A DNA stretch of 64,000 bases from Arthrobacter citreus (GTDB lineage: Bacteria > Actinomycetota > Actinomycetes > Actinomycetales > Micrococcaceae): positions 86,674 through 150,673 of the forward strand of contig NZ_VTFV01000005.1 in the NCBI RefSeq assembly GCF_009192745.1. The letters are read 5' to 3'. Shown here one piece after another: positions 38,701 through 47,946 of the stretch. How positions within the stretch are numbered: position 1 is the stretch's first letter; each line of letters begins with the position of its first letter. The translations under genes were made by a program, and so were the position numbers. The notes beneath the pieces were generated by a model, which was not told the DNA's origin, made no database searches, and worked only from the letters and a program-made list of their open reading frames with translations.

Positions 38701-41700
38701 CATCACGATACGCGTTCCACCGTAGGCGCCGTAGTTGGTTGCCGACTCCTGAACCGTCTCGGGGAGCAGGGTCGAGCCTGCAACCTTCCACGAACCACTG
38801 ACATGCAGGGGCACCTCGGTGTCCCGCTTGTAGGTCTTCGTCTCCGAGATCAGCGATTCGGTGATGTGGTTCACGCCGTTGGTGCCGATGCTGTCCAGGC
38901 GGCGGGCGTCAGCGCTCGGGTTCTGCACGTACGAACCGGTCTTGTACATCCCCGAGACGATCGGCTCGAAGACGTCGGCCTCCGAGTTGGCGAAGATCAT
39001 AATCTCCTGGAACTTCGTCTCGTCGGACAAGGACTCGTCCGTGCCGTAAGGAGGCATGTCGATCACCGTGGCGCGGGGTGACACGGTCAGGGACTGGCCG
39101 TACTTGATGCTGTGCAGGATCTGCTGGGCCTCGGGCGTATCCTTCGCGGTGAAGTGCAGCACGAAGCGTTCGCCCTGCTCGCTCTTGACGCGCTCGACAC
39201 GCAGGTTCAGGTGCTCGGCCACATCGACCACAGGCGTCGTGCTGTTGTAAGCCACGTCGCTGATGTGAGCGGTGAACGCCACATCCTGCTGGTTCTCCAC
39301 CTTGCCCGTGTAGCGAGCAATGGTGCCGTCCTCGAGGATCGGGACGATACCGAACGGCATCGACACGGTCACGGTCGGCTCAAACCACGAACCACGGGCA
39401 CCGCCCTTGGTCTGGGGTTGATGAGTCAGCTCGTCGAGGCGGTTGCCCGAAGTGCCGTGGTAGTCCTTTTGAGTCTCAATCTGCTGGTTCTCCACGGTTG
39501 CGTGGATGGTCAGCTTCTCGTGGAGCTCAGTCGTGAAGTCCTGCACCGTCGAGTGGTATCCCGTGAGGTAGCTGTCCTTCGAGATGTCGTTCCACACGCG
39601 CAGCGCCGGCTTGCGCATGACCATCTGGTCACCCGTCACCAGCGCCGGCTTCTTGTCGGTCGCAGTGGCGGTCGCCTGTGCATTCAGGCCGCGGATGTAC
39701 ATGCCGTGAGGCTCGAACGAAGAGTAACTCGTATACCCGCTGGTACCCCAGTGATACCAGCTGAGGTCCGCCAGGTCGATGCCGGGCTTGATGCCGTCGT
39801 TCGGCCAGGTGTTCGGGTTGTAGGAGTTCGGGTCCTTGTGCAGGGCACCGTACTCCTTGGTGTAGAGCGCGAGGTACTCTTCGGCCGCGATGGTGCTCAC
39901 GGTCAGCTGGTCGAACCAGTAGCGCTGCGAGCCGTTGACGACGAGGGCCTGCTCGTCGACACGAACCTTCACATCGACGTACTGGTACTTCGCCTTTTCG
40001 GTCGTGGCTGCGGCGTTGAACATGCCGTTCAGCACACCTGCAACCTTGATGCGGAGCACGTAGGGCACCTCGTTCTCGATGGTGGTGCCATCTGCGTCGA
40101 GGTTCTTGAAGGTGCCGGCTTCCTGGTTCTGGCGCGGAGCACGGTAGCCCTTGTCGTCCTCGGGCGTCTGCAGGACATCATAGGTATGGGCAATCGTGTT
40201 GCCGAAGCCGTCGAATGCGGTGATCCCGATGAGGTTGCCATCGTCATCGAACGGATTGAACCCGACCGGCAGGATCTCGGTGTACTCGATGCCGCTTTCG
40301 ACCGCGCGGTCACCCAGGTTCGCTGCGTGCAGACGTGCGGTGACGATCTCGTCCAGCTCAACTGCGTAGCTGTAGTTGTCAGCGGTGTACTCCGTCACGC
40401 TCACCGGCGCCCGAAGATCCCCGTCGTGCTCGATGAAGTTCGCGTCTGAGACACCCGATGCCGTCGTGCGCTGCACCCTGGGAAGCAGTTCGCTGGCGCC
40501 GTAGAGCCATGCACGCTTCAGCTGCAGGTTGTCGTGTGACCACAGGATGCGCTCGTCATGCGTGACGGCACCATCATTCACACGGGCCGGCTGCAGGTAC
40601 GCAGAGATGTCACTCTGCTCACCGCTGCCAATACCCTCGTACAGCTTGTTCCCAGACTCCTCCCGCAGGTACACCCGGTCAGCGACCTGGCTGTCCGCCG
40701 ATGCATCGTAGTAGGTGTCATGGGTGTCCGACCGGCCGTCCTGAACACGGCGCTCCCGAGAGTCGCCCGAGACCCACGAGCTGGACTGTGCCAGGAACTC
40801 AGCAGGAGTCTGCTCGAAGCTGCGCGTACCGCTGAAGCCGGCGTCGTGCAGCAGGGCAGCCATGTCCATGTCGTACGTGTGGGCGTTCCGTGAGATGGGG
40901 TCTTCGTTGCCGTACCAGCCGAGGAACGGTGCGAACACCGGACGTCCGTCTTCGTAGGTCGCGAACGGCAGCTTCTCCTCGCGGATCTTCGCGTCGTACA
41001 TGACCTCGATGCGCTCACCGCGGCCGAGATCGCGGGCGAACTCGTAGGTGAACAGCTGGAACTTCACGTCAGCGGCGGGGTTTGCGCCCTGGTTGGTGGG
41101 CTCGGTTGCCGAGATCTTGCCGGAGCGGTCCACCTGGACACCACCCGCAAGCGGAATGTCGGTGAACTTCTGGTTTCCGCCCACGTCCTTACCCGAGATC
41201 GACTTCACAGTGACGCTCGGGAGATCGTAGTCAGCGATCTCGTTGCCGTCGATGTCGTAATGCTTGATCACGAGCTTGCCGGCAGCCACAGCTGCAGCCA
41301 CATCGAGCTCACCATCAGTGACGAACTTGTCGAGCGAGTTGATGATGTACTCGGGCACCTTGTCGTAGATGACCGGGTCAATAACGGGAGCCTTGCCGAG
41401 ACCGGTGTTGGTCGAGGCGGGGGTGTTCTCGTTACGCGCGGTCAGCTTCAGGAACACATCATCACCGGCGAGGTAGTTGACCTTACCCGCCTTGGTGTTG
41501 TCGTACGGTGCGCCGGCTTCCGGCTTCGTGTCGAACGACTGCAGGTTGAACTCAACCTGGGGCAGACCCTTCCAGATGACGGCTGAGTCAGTCTCAGCAG
41601 CCTCGTACAGTGCCACTGCGGGGTTTCCGTCAGTAGCGCCGTCGTGGTGCGTCAGGCCGATCTCCGCACTCGAAGTGATGGTCGAGCTCTTGGTGGACCC

Positions 41701-44700
41701 CCCGCCGGAGTTCTGCCACCAACCGGTGCCGACGATCTCGAACGACGGAACGGTGAAGTCCTTACGGTCCTTGTCGTCGCCGACGTAACCGGGCACGATG
41801 CCGTAATCAATGCGGATGCTGTTGATGTCCTTCAGCTCGTGCTTGTCAGCATCGAACTCCACGTACTCGCCGCCGACGAGAACCGTCAGCTTGGGTGCGG
41901 GGAAGCCATCCGCGTGGGCCGGCTTCGGCAGTTCAGTGAGCTCGAACCCGCGGGCACGGGTATCGAAGGTAACGTCAACAACCATGTGGGTGTTGTGGTG
42001 ACGGATCTGGTTGCTCATCTTGTCGACGGTGATCGTCATCGGAGTCCCCGAAAGGCTCTCCGCGCTGAAGTTCGTTTCGATGTCGATGGCGGTCGGGTTC
42101 GCGTACGTGTACGTCGCAGCCAGACCAACGCTGTGCTCGCCAAAACCGTCCTGGTTGTAGTCAGCCTCGCTTCCGGAGGACTCGCTCACACCGTTGCCGG
42201 AGACAGCGGAGTGGTTGAAGTTCTCCAGGTGGTGCTGCATGCCAGGGGTGGCGTAGGCGCGGATGGTGACCGACTTGTTCTGTGTTGCCGCGAGGTCATC
42301 GCTGTAGTCGTTGATCGCCTCGTACTCAACGAACACCCACACCGACTCTTGCTTGGGCAGAGTCAGGTTGAACTGAACTGAACGGGATTTCTCCTGGTCG
42401 TTGGTGTCCAGGAAGGTGAAGTTGCTGTCCTTGAGGTCGTAGCTGGTGCGGCCCAGTGCGGCAATCGCGTCATGCAGACCCTGTGCCGAGTCCTTGGTGA
42501 CAACCTCGATACCGGTGATCTTCATGCCCTGGGGCGCGGTGAAGTGCGCCGAGGGATCGAACATCGCATTGCGGTTCTCAGCATCGGCTGCAGCCGAGTT
42601 GCGGATCTCGTAGAGCACCTTGGCGGTGTCCTGTACAACCATGTCCGTAGTTGCGACCTGCTCCTTGGTGTCAGCGTCGTAGGGGAAACCACCCTTTGCC
42701 AGGGTGAGGTCCTCGTTCAGCTGTGCGCCGCGGAACTGCATGTCCACCGTGCGGTGGTGGACCGTGGGGGCGTTGCTGATCGAACCCTTGCTGAGGTCAG
42801 GGTGGTTACCGGCGTTGCCGCTGTTGGCAGCATTCGCCCACAGGCCCTGCGGGGTAACGAAACCCGTACCGTGAACCGAGAACGAACCGGTGCGGTGCGT
42901 CCCGGCGGTGACACGTTCGCCGTCGCCGCGACCTGCGGGCTTGGAGTCCCAATCCTTGCGCTCACCCGTCCAGCCGTCGATCGCCTCGTCAACCCAGTCA
43001 CCGGTAATGGTGATGTAGTCGCCGTCGATCATGCGTTTGGGCAGAACCTTCTCAGCCTCAAGATCCTGGGCGAGCGAGCCCCACATACGGACACCGGGCT
43101 TGGCGGCCGCGAAGTCAACACTCACCTTGGTGATGCGTCGAACGTCGAGCTTGGACTCCCCGCCGGCGCCCACGTTGAGCGTGGTCGCCGCCAGGATGCC
43201 AGCGTCGAACAGTGCGTCCACGTCGAGGACGTAATCGGTGCCGTCGAGCTTGAACACGGCGAGATCGAGAACAACGTCGCCGCCGGGCTGGCTGACAGTG
43301 ACCTTCTTGGCCTCCCAGTCGCCGCCCTTGAAGATGGCCGCGGGGATGCGGATCTCCTGTGCACGGTAGGCGCTGTCCAAGTTCACGTCCATGGTGAACG
43401 CCGTGATGTCAGCTTCCGAGTTATTCGTCATACCTGCGTACAGGGTCGAGGTGTTAGGGGTGATGCCGTCGGTGCCGTAGTCATACAGCGAGAGCTTGTC
43501 GAACTCGAGGTCCATGGCTGCGCCGAGCTTCGGCGTGTAACCGGCGAGAACACCGGTACTGGTGCTCACGAGCTTGCGCTCACTGTCGTTTGGCTCACGG
43601 AACAGCTCGGTCTTACCGGTCAGGTCCTTGTTGCCGTTGACGATGCCGCCGACGCGCACGTCGATCTCATTCAGGTTCGCGCCCAACGTGTCCTTCTGGA
43701 CACCCTGCAGTTCAGTGGTGTTGTCACCGAAGCCGTCGATCTCCTCGAAGGTTGCTTCGAAGTGGGTCGGGTACACGCCCTCGCCGAGTGAGACCTCGTA
43801 GAGGCCGGCGCTGACCTTGTGGAAGCCAACAGGTTTTTCGCTGTTGTATTTCACCACGAACGAACCGTGTGCGATGAACTCAGCACGCTCCGCCTCGTCC
43901 AGCTCGATGTTCACCTTGGTGTCACCCGCGGTGTTGATCATTAGTCCGGTGAGGTACTTCAGGGTGCTGGTGTTCTCGAACGTGATGTGCGTCGGATCCA
44001 GGTTGAAGTCAGCGTCCTTGTCAGGGGTCGCCGGGTAGGTGAACTTGTACGCCAGCTTGTCGTGGAACGTGGCCAGACCCTGGTTGTAGTAGCTCATCAT
44101 CCACTCGTCCGATTCAGTGTGGACCGGGACGTTGATGTCTGCGCCGTGCGGCCAGTGCCAGCCGCCGTAGTACTGGTTCGCCACGTTCCATACGCTTGCG
44201 AGGTAGTTGCCCTCGGTGCCCATCGTGACCACCTTGCGCTGCAGCGAAACTGCATCCTGCGCACCGGTCTCGGCCTGTGCGAACGGGTAGTGCACCAGCG
44301 AGTACACCGGGGTTGGGATGTGGCCGCGCTTGATCGGGTACTTCTTGCCGAAAGTGTCTTCCACCTTGGCGGTGGTTGCCTTCTTGCCCTCTTCCGAGGT
44401 CTCGAAGAAGCGGCCCATGTACTCGATCACGCGGCTGGTGGTACCCGAGAGCTCCGGGACGGAAGCCAGGTCCTTGCGCTCGAACTTCAGCGACACAGAG
44501 ACACGGCTGACCGGCTGGTCAGGAACCACATTGTCCGCGAACGGATCCTTGTAGTAAGGGTGGTTCGCCTCTTCAGTCGAAGCCTTGGTTTCGAACAGTG
44601 CGGCGCCGTCATTCTTCGGGTCGGCAGTGTTGATGCGCCAGTACTTGGCTCCCTCAGTGGTGTTCTCCACCCAGTCCGAAGCGGGAACGGTCTTCCACAG

Positions 44701-47700
44701 CTGCTCTTCGCCATCCACCATGCGGAAGATCTGCACGTCCTGGATGTAGGGCTTCAGGTCTTCGCGGATCTTGACGTAGTAGGTGTCGAACTGCTCGTGA
44801 GGCAGGTTCACGTCAATGACCGTCGTCTGGTCATTGTTGTTGGTGAGACCGCCGGGACGGTACATCGAGGCAGCGAAGCCACCCAGGGTCTTGTAACCCT
44901 GATCCAGCGTGTAGTCGGTCATCGTGCAGTTGTAGTAGCCACACGAGCGCTGGCGGTCGACCCACTGGTCGTAGGTGCTGCCTGCGCCTGCGGACTGGGT
45001 GACCTGGTTCACGCCTTCGATCTCAACCGTGGTGCGGGTCTCTGCAACCTCGATGCGGTGCGTCGCGGAAACCGTCTTGCTCGCCACGTACGGGTCCTGC
45101 GGGGTGCCCTCGAACTTGGCCAGCAGCCGCTGGCTCGCACCCATGTCCAGCTCGGAGTCGTAGTCGATCGTCACAACGGGGATAGCCGCGCCGATGTTCA
45201 GGTTCTTACCCGAGATCACGATCTTCGCGATGTTGTCGAGGGTGATGTCCTTGTAGTCCACCGCAGGAGTGGTGAACTTCTGCTCGTTGCCCTCATCGTC
45301 CACGAACGTGATGACGATGCTGGTGCCGGCTGCCAGGAACTCCTCGCTCAGCTTGAGCTTGTTGTCGATCAGGATGCCGCTGGAGTCCGTAGGCTCAGCG
45401 GGCATCTTCGAGGGTTCTGCCTCGGTGATCGTGTAGGTGAACTCAGGTGCGTTCACGCCGCCGGTGCTGAGACGGTACTCAGCGCTCACGGGAACCTCGT
45501 ACGGAATGTACGTGGGGTCGTTCGTGCGGCGGTCACCGTAGATACCGACGATCGACGTGCTCGGGTTCAGGTCAGCAGGAAGCTGGATGCGGATGTGACC
45601 TGTCGAAGCAGATGTGTTGGTCTTGTTGAACGGTTCCGGCTGGTAGGTCTCCGTCTTCACGGAAACGGTGTGCGAGGTCTTCAGGCCTGCAGATACCTTG
45701 CCGACCACGTCAATGAAGTTCCGTGCACCGTTGGTGTTGAACTCACCCGTCTCAACGACGATCCTGGCGAAACCTTCGGGGAGGGCAACCTCAATCGCCT
45801 GCGTGAGATCCTTGCCCTCCAGGTCGACCGGGATCTCCGTGCCGTCCAGGGTAACGATCTTGATACGCACGTCTTCTGCGCTCGAGAAGAGTTCGGGCTT
45901 GATGACGAGCTTGGCGTCCTTGATGGCTTCCAGAGTGGTGGTGTTCACCGTAATGGTGGTCTCGGAAGTCTCGGCCTCGTTGTTGTTCGTGCCGAAGTTG
46001 AAGCCAAGGGTGGCTTCGTTGTCCCATGCCACCGTCTGCGGGTAGGTGCTGTTGGTGCTGCCGTTGCCGTTGATGGTGACACTGGTGCTCGGGATGACCT
46101 CGGTGGGGAGGATGACGCGGAACGAAGCGTCACGCTTGACCGTGTGGGGAACCTCCGCGTAGGTGGTTTCCTGCGTGTAGTCCTCGTTGTTCGCGTACTT
46201 CTCAAGGTAGGTCGTCACCGCCGGGAAGGTCATCGTCTTGACCTCCATTGCCGTGCCGTGCACCTGAATCGCGAAGGGGACGCCCTGGCCGGGGTTGATG
46301 CGACCGGCGAAGTCCTCGAAGTGGAACTTCTTGTCCCAGTTCTTTCCCTGCAGCTCAGAGACGTCAAAGACGGCCTTCATCTTGCCCGGGTTCTCGGGGT
46401 CAGCGACAGCGTTGACCTTGAGCTCGCGAGTGATGCTGACGGGTTCTTTCCGGTCGTTCTCGTAGCTGTACTGGTAGCGCAGCGTAGCGTTCTCGAACCG
46501 CTCGGCATCTGCCTCGTCAAAGAGGTACACGACCTCGTTAACGTCAAAGTTCTCGGCCGAGGTGTACTCGATCGAGGGGTTCCACACCGGAGCGTTGCTG
46601 GTGTTCCTGAAGCCGGCAAGCTCGGTGTAGGTGTCCGTCCCGTAGACGGCTTCAGCCTTCTCCGGCTTGTGGGTGAAGTCGAACCCATAGGAGGGGTTCA
46701 GCACCTCCCGCACAGCGGTCTTGGTCTTGGTCCAGTTGCTGCTCTCACCCAGGACGATGTTGGTGATCGCGTCAACGTAGAAGTTGGTCGGGATGTTGGG
46801 GAATCCCTGGCGGCTCATGGGAAGCGAAACCATGTAGATGCGCTCGGTGCCCGGCTTGACCTGCTGGCGGTTCTCACCGTTCTGGCGGTCGAGGGTGATC
46901 ATGCCGGCACCGGTGTAGATGTAGGGCAGCGGGTCACCGAGACCGGTCGCGCCGTCCCAGGTGTGGCTGTAGATGTCGGTGATGTCGTAGATGAGCACAC
47001 CGCCCTTACCGGGGACACCAATGAACTGGCCTTCGGTGTAGTCAGCGTCATCGTTGAAGGTGGGTTCTCCACCGGGGTTGTACGACCAGCGGTTGATATC
47101 GGCGGGGATGATGCCGTTGATGTTGTCGGTCGTGTCGATGTCGAAGTTGACCGAGTACGCCTCAATGTTCGAGGCAGGGTTCGTAGAGGTGTTCTGCAGC
47201 TTGTAGATGTAGTCGAAGTACTGGAAGCGATCCCACATCGGCACAGAGGTCGATCCGCCGTTCGCCGCAAACGCGGTGAACTGCGGCTCCCACTGAAGGT
47301 CAGTAGCGATGACCTGGACGTGGGAATCAACGTCGTCGCGGCCAAGGGTCTCCCAACCCTCGCCTTCGCCGTTGTACTGCTCGTAGGTGACGTAACCGTG
47401 CACGTCGAACGCGGTTCCCTCAGGGACACCGCCGAACGGACCGTCAGTGCCGTCGTTGTAGGTGCTGAGGAACAGGTCAAACGCAGGGTTTACACCGGCT
47501 TCAAGATCACCGATGTACTCAAGAACGATCTTGCCGCCCTGCGAGACAGTGCCATTGGGAGTAGCCCAGCCACCGCCGGCGCTGACGCGGCCTTGGAGAC
47601 CCATAGCCGTGGGCGCTGCATCGCGATCCACGATCTTCCAACCGCCGCTGCCGTCCTGCTCCAGGGAGGGCATGAACAGAGTCACGGTTACCTTGCTTGT

Positions 47701-47946
47701 GGCACCCGTCGAGTAACTGGGTACGAGTCGGTAGTTCAACCGCGCTTCCTGCGCGGACGTCATGATGACCGACTTGGAGGTGAGGAGGCCAGGGCTGCCC
47801 TCCACCACGGTTCCGTTGAGGGTTATCGAGGGGGATCCCCCTGTGTTTGCAGCCGCCAGGTCACTTGTGGTGACCACGTCTGTCGCTGCAATGGTCATGG
47901 CGAGCAATCCCGCCATTATTCCAGTGAGGATCCGTGTGAGCTTCAC
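32734..47946 (-). CDS. Giant secreted surface protein, about 5,070 aa, with B-type repeats and LAXTG sorting signal
   Basis: The GTG at 47946 was chosen because GGGAAGG lies 6 nt upstream and it gives a good signal peptide (KLTR, then ILTGIMAGLLAMTIAA); the frame extends to 47988 without a better site. About 4,000 residues of beta-rich, acidic, Thr/Asn/Asp-rich sequence follow, with no family I can name. Six SdrD-type B repeats come next, then the sorting signal LAFTG, a membrane helix (FALLLLGALGAGGLGILLLAAA) and a tail RRRMKEEEEMQEERV. By eye the mature protein has only two cysteines, in SCGYYNC near residue 1000. Composition is less GC-rich than neighbouring core genes. A role as adhesin, fibril or surface layer is inference from architecture. 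Confidence 0.9.
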   Translation of the reverse strand: MKLTRILTGIMAGLLAMTIAATDVVTTSDLAAANTGGSPSITLNGTVVEGSPGLLTSKSVIMTSAQEARLNYRLVPSYSTGATSKVTVTLFMPSLEQDGSGGWKIVDRDAAPTAMGLQGRVSAGGGWATPNGTVSQGGKIVLEYIGDLEAGVNPAFDLFLSTYNDGTDGPFGGVPEGTAFDVHGYVTYEQYNGEGEGWETLGRDDVDSHVQVIATDLQWEPQFTAFAANGGSTSVPMWDRFQYFDYIYKLQNTSTNPASNIEAYSVNFDIDTTDNINGIIPADINRWSYNPGGEPTFNDDADYTEGQFIGVPGKGGVLIYDITDIYSHTWDGATGLGDPLPYIYTGAGMITLDRQNGENRQQVKPGTERIYMVSLPMSRQGFPNIPTNFYVDAITNIVLGESSNWTKTKTAVREVLNPSYGFDFTHKPEKAEAVYGTDTYTELAGFRNTSNAPVWNPSIEYTSAENFDVNEVVYLFDEADAERFENATLRYQYSYENDRKEPVSITRELKVNAVADPENPGKMKAVFDVSELQGKNWDKKFHFEDFAGRINPGQGVPFAIQVHGTAMEVKTMTFPAVTTYLEKYANNEDYTQETTYAEVPHTVKRDASFRVILPTEVIPSTSVTINGNGSTNSTYPQTVAWDNEATLGFNFGTNNNEAETSETTITVNTTTLEAIKDAKLVIKPELFSSAEDVRIKIVTLDGTEIPVDLEGKDLTQAIEVALPEGFARIVVETGEFNTNGARNFIDVVGKVSAGLKTSHTVSVKTETYQPEPFNKTNTSASTGHIRIQLPADLNPSTSIVGIYGDRRTNDPTYIPYEVPVSAEYRLSTGGVNAPEFTYTITEAEPSKMPAEPTDSSGILIDNKLKLSEEFLAAGTSIVITFVDDEGNEQKFTTPAVDYKDITLDNIAKIVISGKNLNIGAAIPVVTIDYDSELDMGASQRLLAKFEGTPQDPYVASKTVSATHRIEVAETRTTVEIEGVNQVTQSAGAGSTYDQWVDRQRSCGYYNCTMTDYTLDQGYKTLGGFAASMYRPGGLTNNNDQTTVIDVNLPHEQFDTYYVKIREDLKPYIQDVQIFRMVDGEEQLWKTVPASDWVENTTEGAKYWRINTADPKNDGAALFETKASTEEANHPYYKDPFADNVVPDQPVSRVSVSLKFERKDLASVPELSGTTSRVIEYMGRFFETSEEGKKATTAKVEDTFGKKYPIKRGHIPTPVYSLVHYPFAQAETGAQDAVSLQRKVVTMGTEGNYLASVWNVANQYYGGWHWPHGADINVPVHTESDEWMMSYYNQGLATFHDKLAYKFTYPATPDKDADFNLDPTHITFENTSTLKYLTGLMINTAGDTKVNIELDEAERAEFIAHGSFVVKYNSEKPVGFHKVSAGLYEVSLGEGVYPTHFEATFEEIDGFGDNTTELQGVQKDTLGANLNEIDVRVGGIVNGNKDLTGKTELFREPNDSERKLVSTSTGVLAGYTPKLGAAMDLEFDKLSLYDYGTDGITPNTSTLYAGMTNNSEADITAFTMDVNLDSAYRAQEIRIPAAIFKGGDWEAKKVTVSQPGGDVVLDLAVFKLDGTDYVLDVDALFDAGILAATTLNVGAGGESKLDVRRITKVSVDFAAAKPGVRMWGSLAQDLEAEKVLPKRMIDGDYITITGDWVDEAIDGWTGERKDWDSKPAGRGDGERVTAGTHRTGSFSVHGTGFVTPQGLWANAANSGNAGNHPDLSKGSISNAPTVHHRTVDMQFRGAQLNEDLTLAKGGFPYDADTKEQVATTDMVVQDTAKVLYEIRNSAAADAENRNAMFDPSAHFTAPQGMKITGIEVVTKDSAQGLHDAIAALGRTSYDLKDSNFTFLDTNDQEKSRSVQFNLTLPKQESVWVFVEYEAINDYSDDLAATQNKSVTIRAYATPGMQHHLENFNHSAVSGNGVSESSGSEADYNQDGFGEHSVGLAATYTYANPTAIDIETNFSAESLSGTPMTITVDKMSNQIRHHNTHMVVDVTFDTRARGFELTELPKPAHADGFPAPKLTVLVGGEYVEFDADKHELKDINSIRIDYGIVPGYVGDDKDRKDFTVPSFEIVGTGWWQNSGGGSTKSSTITSSAEIGLTHHDGATDGNPAVALYEAAETDSAVIWKGLPQVEFNLQSFDTKPEAGAPYDNTKAGKVNYLAGDDVFLKLTARNENTPASTNTGLGKAPVIDPVIYDKVPEYIINSLDKFVTDGELDVAAAVAAGKLVIKHYDIDGNEIADYDLPSVTVKSISGKDVGGNQKFTDIPLAGGVQVDRSGKISATEPTNQGANPAADVKFQLFTYEFARDLGRGERIEVMYDAKIREEKLPFATYEDGRPVFAPFLGWYGNEDPISRNAHTYDMDMAALLHDAGFSGTRSFEQTPAEFLAQSSSWVSGDSRERRVQDGRSDTHDTYYDASADSQVADRVYLREESGNKLYEGIGSGEQSDISAYLQPARVNDGAVTHDERILWSHDNLQLKRAWLYGASELLPRVQRTTASGVSDANFIEHDGDLRAPVSVTEYTADNYSYAVELDEIVTARLHAANLGDRAVESGIEYTEILPVGFNPFDDDGNLIGITAFDGFGNTIAHTYDVLQTPEDDKGYRAPRQNQEAGTFKNLDADGTTIENEVPYVLRIKVAGVLNGMFNAAATTEKAKYQYVDVKVRVDEQALVVNGSQRYWFDQLTVSTIAAEEYLALYTKEYGALHKDPNSYNPNTWPNDGIKPGIDLADLSWYHWGTSGYTSYSSFEPHGMYIRGLNAQATATATDKKPALVTGDQMVMRKPALRVWNDISKDSYLTGYHSTVQDFTTELHEKLTIHATVENQQIETQKDYHGTSGNRLDELTHQPQTKGGARGSWFEPTVTVSMPFGIVPILEDGTIARYTGKVENQQDVAFTAHISDVAYNSTTPVVDVAEHLNLRVERVKSEQGERFVLHFTAKDTPEAQQILHSIKYGQSLTVSPRATVIDMPPYGTDESLSDETKFQEIMIFANSEADVFEPIVSGMYKTGSYVQNPSADARRLDSIGTNGVNHITESLISETKTYKRDTEVPLHVSGSWKVAGSTLLPETVQESATNYGAYGGTRIVMRFPSVVNETKIGPYADAASNEVTLLGAAAKFWVSTEAYNKPDSAGSDYSRMLSTGTVHNSRFIFTSYVSSFAEKTGDVRIKVGNTIMDRKAFEAAGYTVKAVTEDERIKGWSARQVVRWIVTPPAPDAETAAGRLESDQRFTLLQEYKLVDGFREDEAEGGKWAAEDFKVDTYISLISDDLTLLPEGASKDDFVVQPLEPIRYAKLVTETLATGDMDGNGKVGSFLAQNDASFEIAKPKGEVRVNTTRPRMEYTNGSIGDPYFNASDTIEYLVTHAKNTGSGLREMAIDSNLPTPESNDPNHPATKYKIDAAVLSVSSGKWEIPADVVAHIQGNGKTVDQVFESEVFVSHVDPATGYATDEWVSLGKQSIYENKTIAVDPDLVRDLRQVRVVVRSIDDDYLVPTGTRLAVDADAGKAGNQDVTETDPENKGVTIFGAGVTDAAIKINMRASSDEKQTMFIYDTVELWGNYVADAMAKLDDDQNRSYLTPARPVVNVFHDALYYRYDGAKPEDQRWGWSDNMAINPSSSSHLKFRGEVVNADDTMWNEEESITYSEDMLIDPKVTFELPGVMTVRSEDDWVYVPADEVDETSPLNDAHRSKGPLQKNATANRESDAFKWTWKIVAADGTVKQSESNLTHTRIHAGEWDGMDRNVVTIWFEGQLLPGDKIVIDFIGLIDTYTPGATSEDTKSRVYTTNNTGLVQPLNSDWNGSNTLGYETDRNDLDDNNLRNDRLVFTDRNLFEYEVYDNFGKRKVAYSDLNLAGTAHPRITPVREGGDFNYTLTIDNTKEKGETPYPFPIIYDVLPYDGDHAVMNESVARNSHGSSILNLDSFKLTAEGGLNKTYGARDYTMYVGPFTRQGGKVVEAELLPASVVSTQEFYDSMGVGGAASAERDKHFVSLADFKAAVAADPSLLGKAQSLLMLFNNAGETLPGQSKLTLSYGMSTPLNAPAFLEAWDADAKPDDVAQWNSFAATQLKENFKPQESNNAGTFVTEKADKVSIGNYVWHDANFDAEQNEGEIITDVNGRELLKPAKDIDFDGDIDDAGINQVKVTLLSPNGYNVDYLGNPIKKVGNQWLVIDDATGEVFVDEIGQKMESDGPVVTTTRTDINGWNGYYVFSNITPGKYRVMFEIPKAYDGYSVTTQKMISGADVTTFLPGEAADVQVAHDVSALVAVTDVRTVTQETADDTRMGFDLGVGHLFDFGGTVWNDKNRDGVMQSGEDRLPNFKVTLKNAKGETVLDENGDEMTTVSDAKGRYTFPVLARPGQFYVEVVHPDGTYDKKLPVTPITHAENPFTRVDDNDVTLREVGNGLIVRTNLFAFDLENLYETKFADRQAVNAGFYDYRNTGVIGNLVWDDKNRNGIQEPGEPGLDGQELKLEQYELVDGKWVKNDGFVMTTTSQADGLYYFNEVPAFAGDAETGTAYAYQVIVDGLPAGYTFAPSREGDDREVDSDFFLNGAMNEKGGLDNLITMAVQDGQFLRAVDNVTIDLGVMEHATGVIAGEVFIDTKADGQKVGDGLAAERFTATLQVSTNGADWTDVAAQTGVNKYRFEGLPIYNDAAGAANQYRVVVTEIPLWLAITKHNQGADETDSDFVETGRNGTFTAVSDVYTLARPVEGQILPVDTREALTHDDVDLGLVEPGVVIGGKMWDDANANGLREEGEKVLAGHTVVLWELVDGAWVKAGDSKDVTDMTDENGDYRFVVEPMHFDESSPEFMQAREYRVTIERLGNQLWSPVNVGGDKLIDSDVITEAAEFGGAHTGVSHVFSIIEHVNGVADPLTQRDDVQMDAGLTIYADRAVIGGSIWVDKNEDGIQQDSEGTLGGREVTLLEKIDGEWIVVADLNGNYTIKTEADGSYEFVVEPTHWGEDHDGYLKPREYRTETHTPVSHRLSLGDAVTASDRGNGWIESKVAELVEVDEETGLIVLAEEHEDRELDYPFAVIPLAFTGGKGFALLLLGALGAGGLGILLLAAARRRMKEEEEMQEERV
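32857..32871 (-). other. LAFTG wall-sorting motif
   Basis: L-A-F-T-G followed by GK, a membrane helix and RRR. LAXTG is the motif of class E sortases in high-GC Gram-positives rather than classical LPXTG. No sortase gene is in the window. Confidence 0.85.
33240..35703 (-). repeat. Six SdrD-type B repeats in the giant protein
   Basis: Each repeat opens with a [IF][GA]GxxWxDxNxDGxxxxGE-like signature. The openings are IGNYVWHDANFD (ends 35700), FGGTVWNDKNRDG (about 35096), IGNLVWDDKNRNG (about 34655), IAGEVFIDTKADG (about 34204), IGGKMWDDANANG (about 33768) and IGGSIWVDKNEDG (about 33301). Spacing is about 145-200 residues. The acidic DxNxDG loops fit Ca2+ binding, as in staphylococcal Sdr proteins. 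The fourth repeat is the most degenerate. Repeats diverge at DNA level. Confidence 0.88.
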
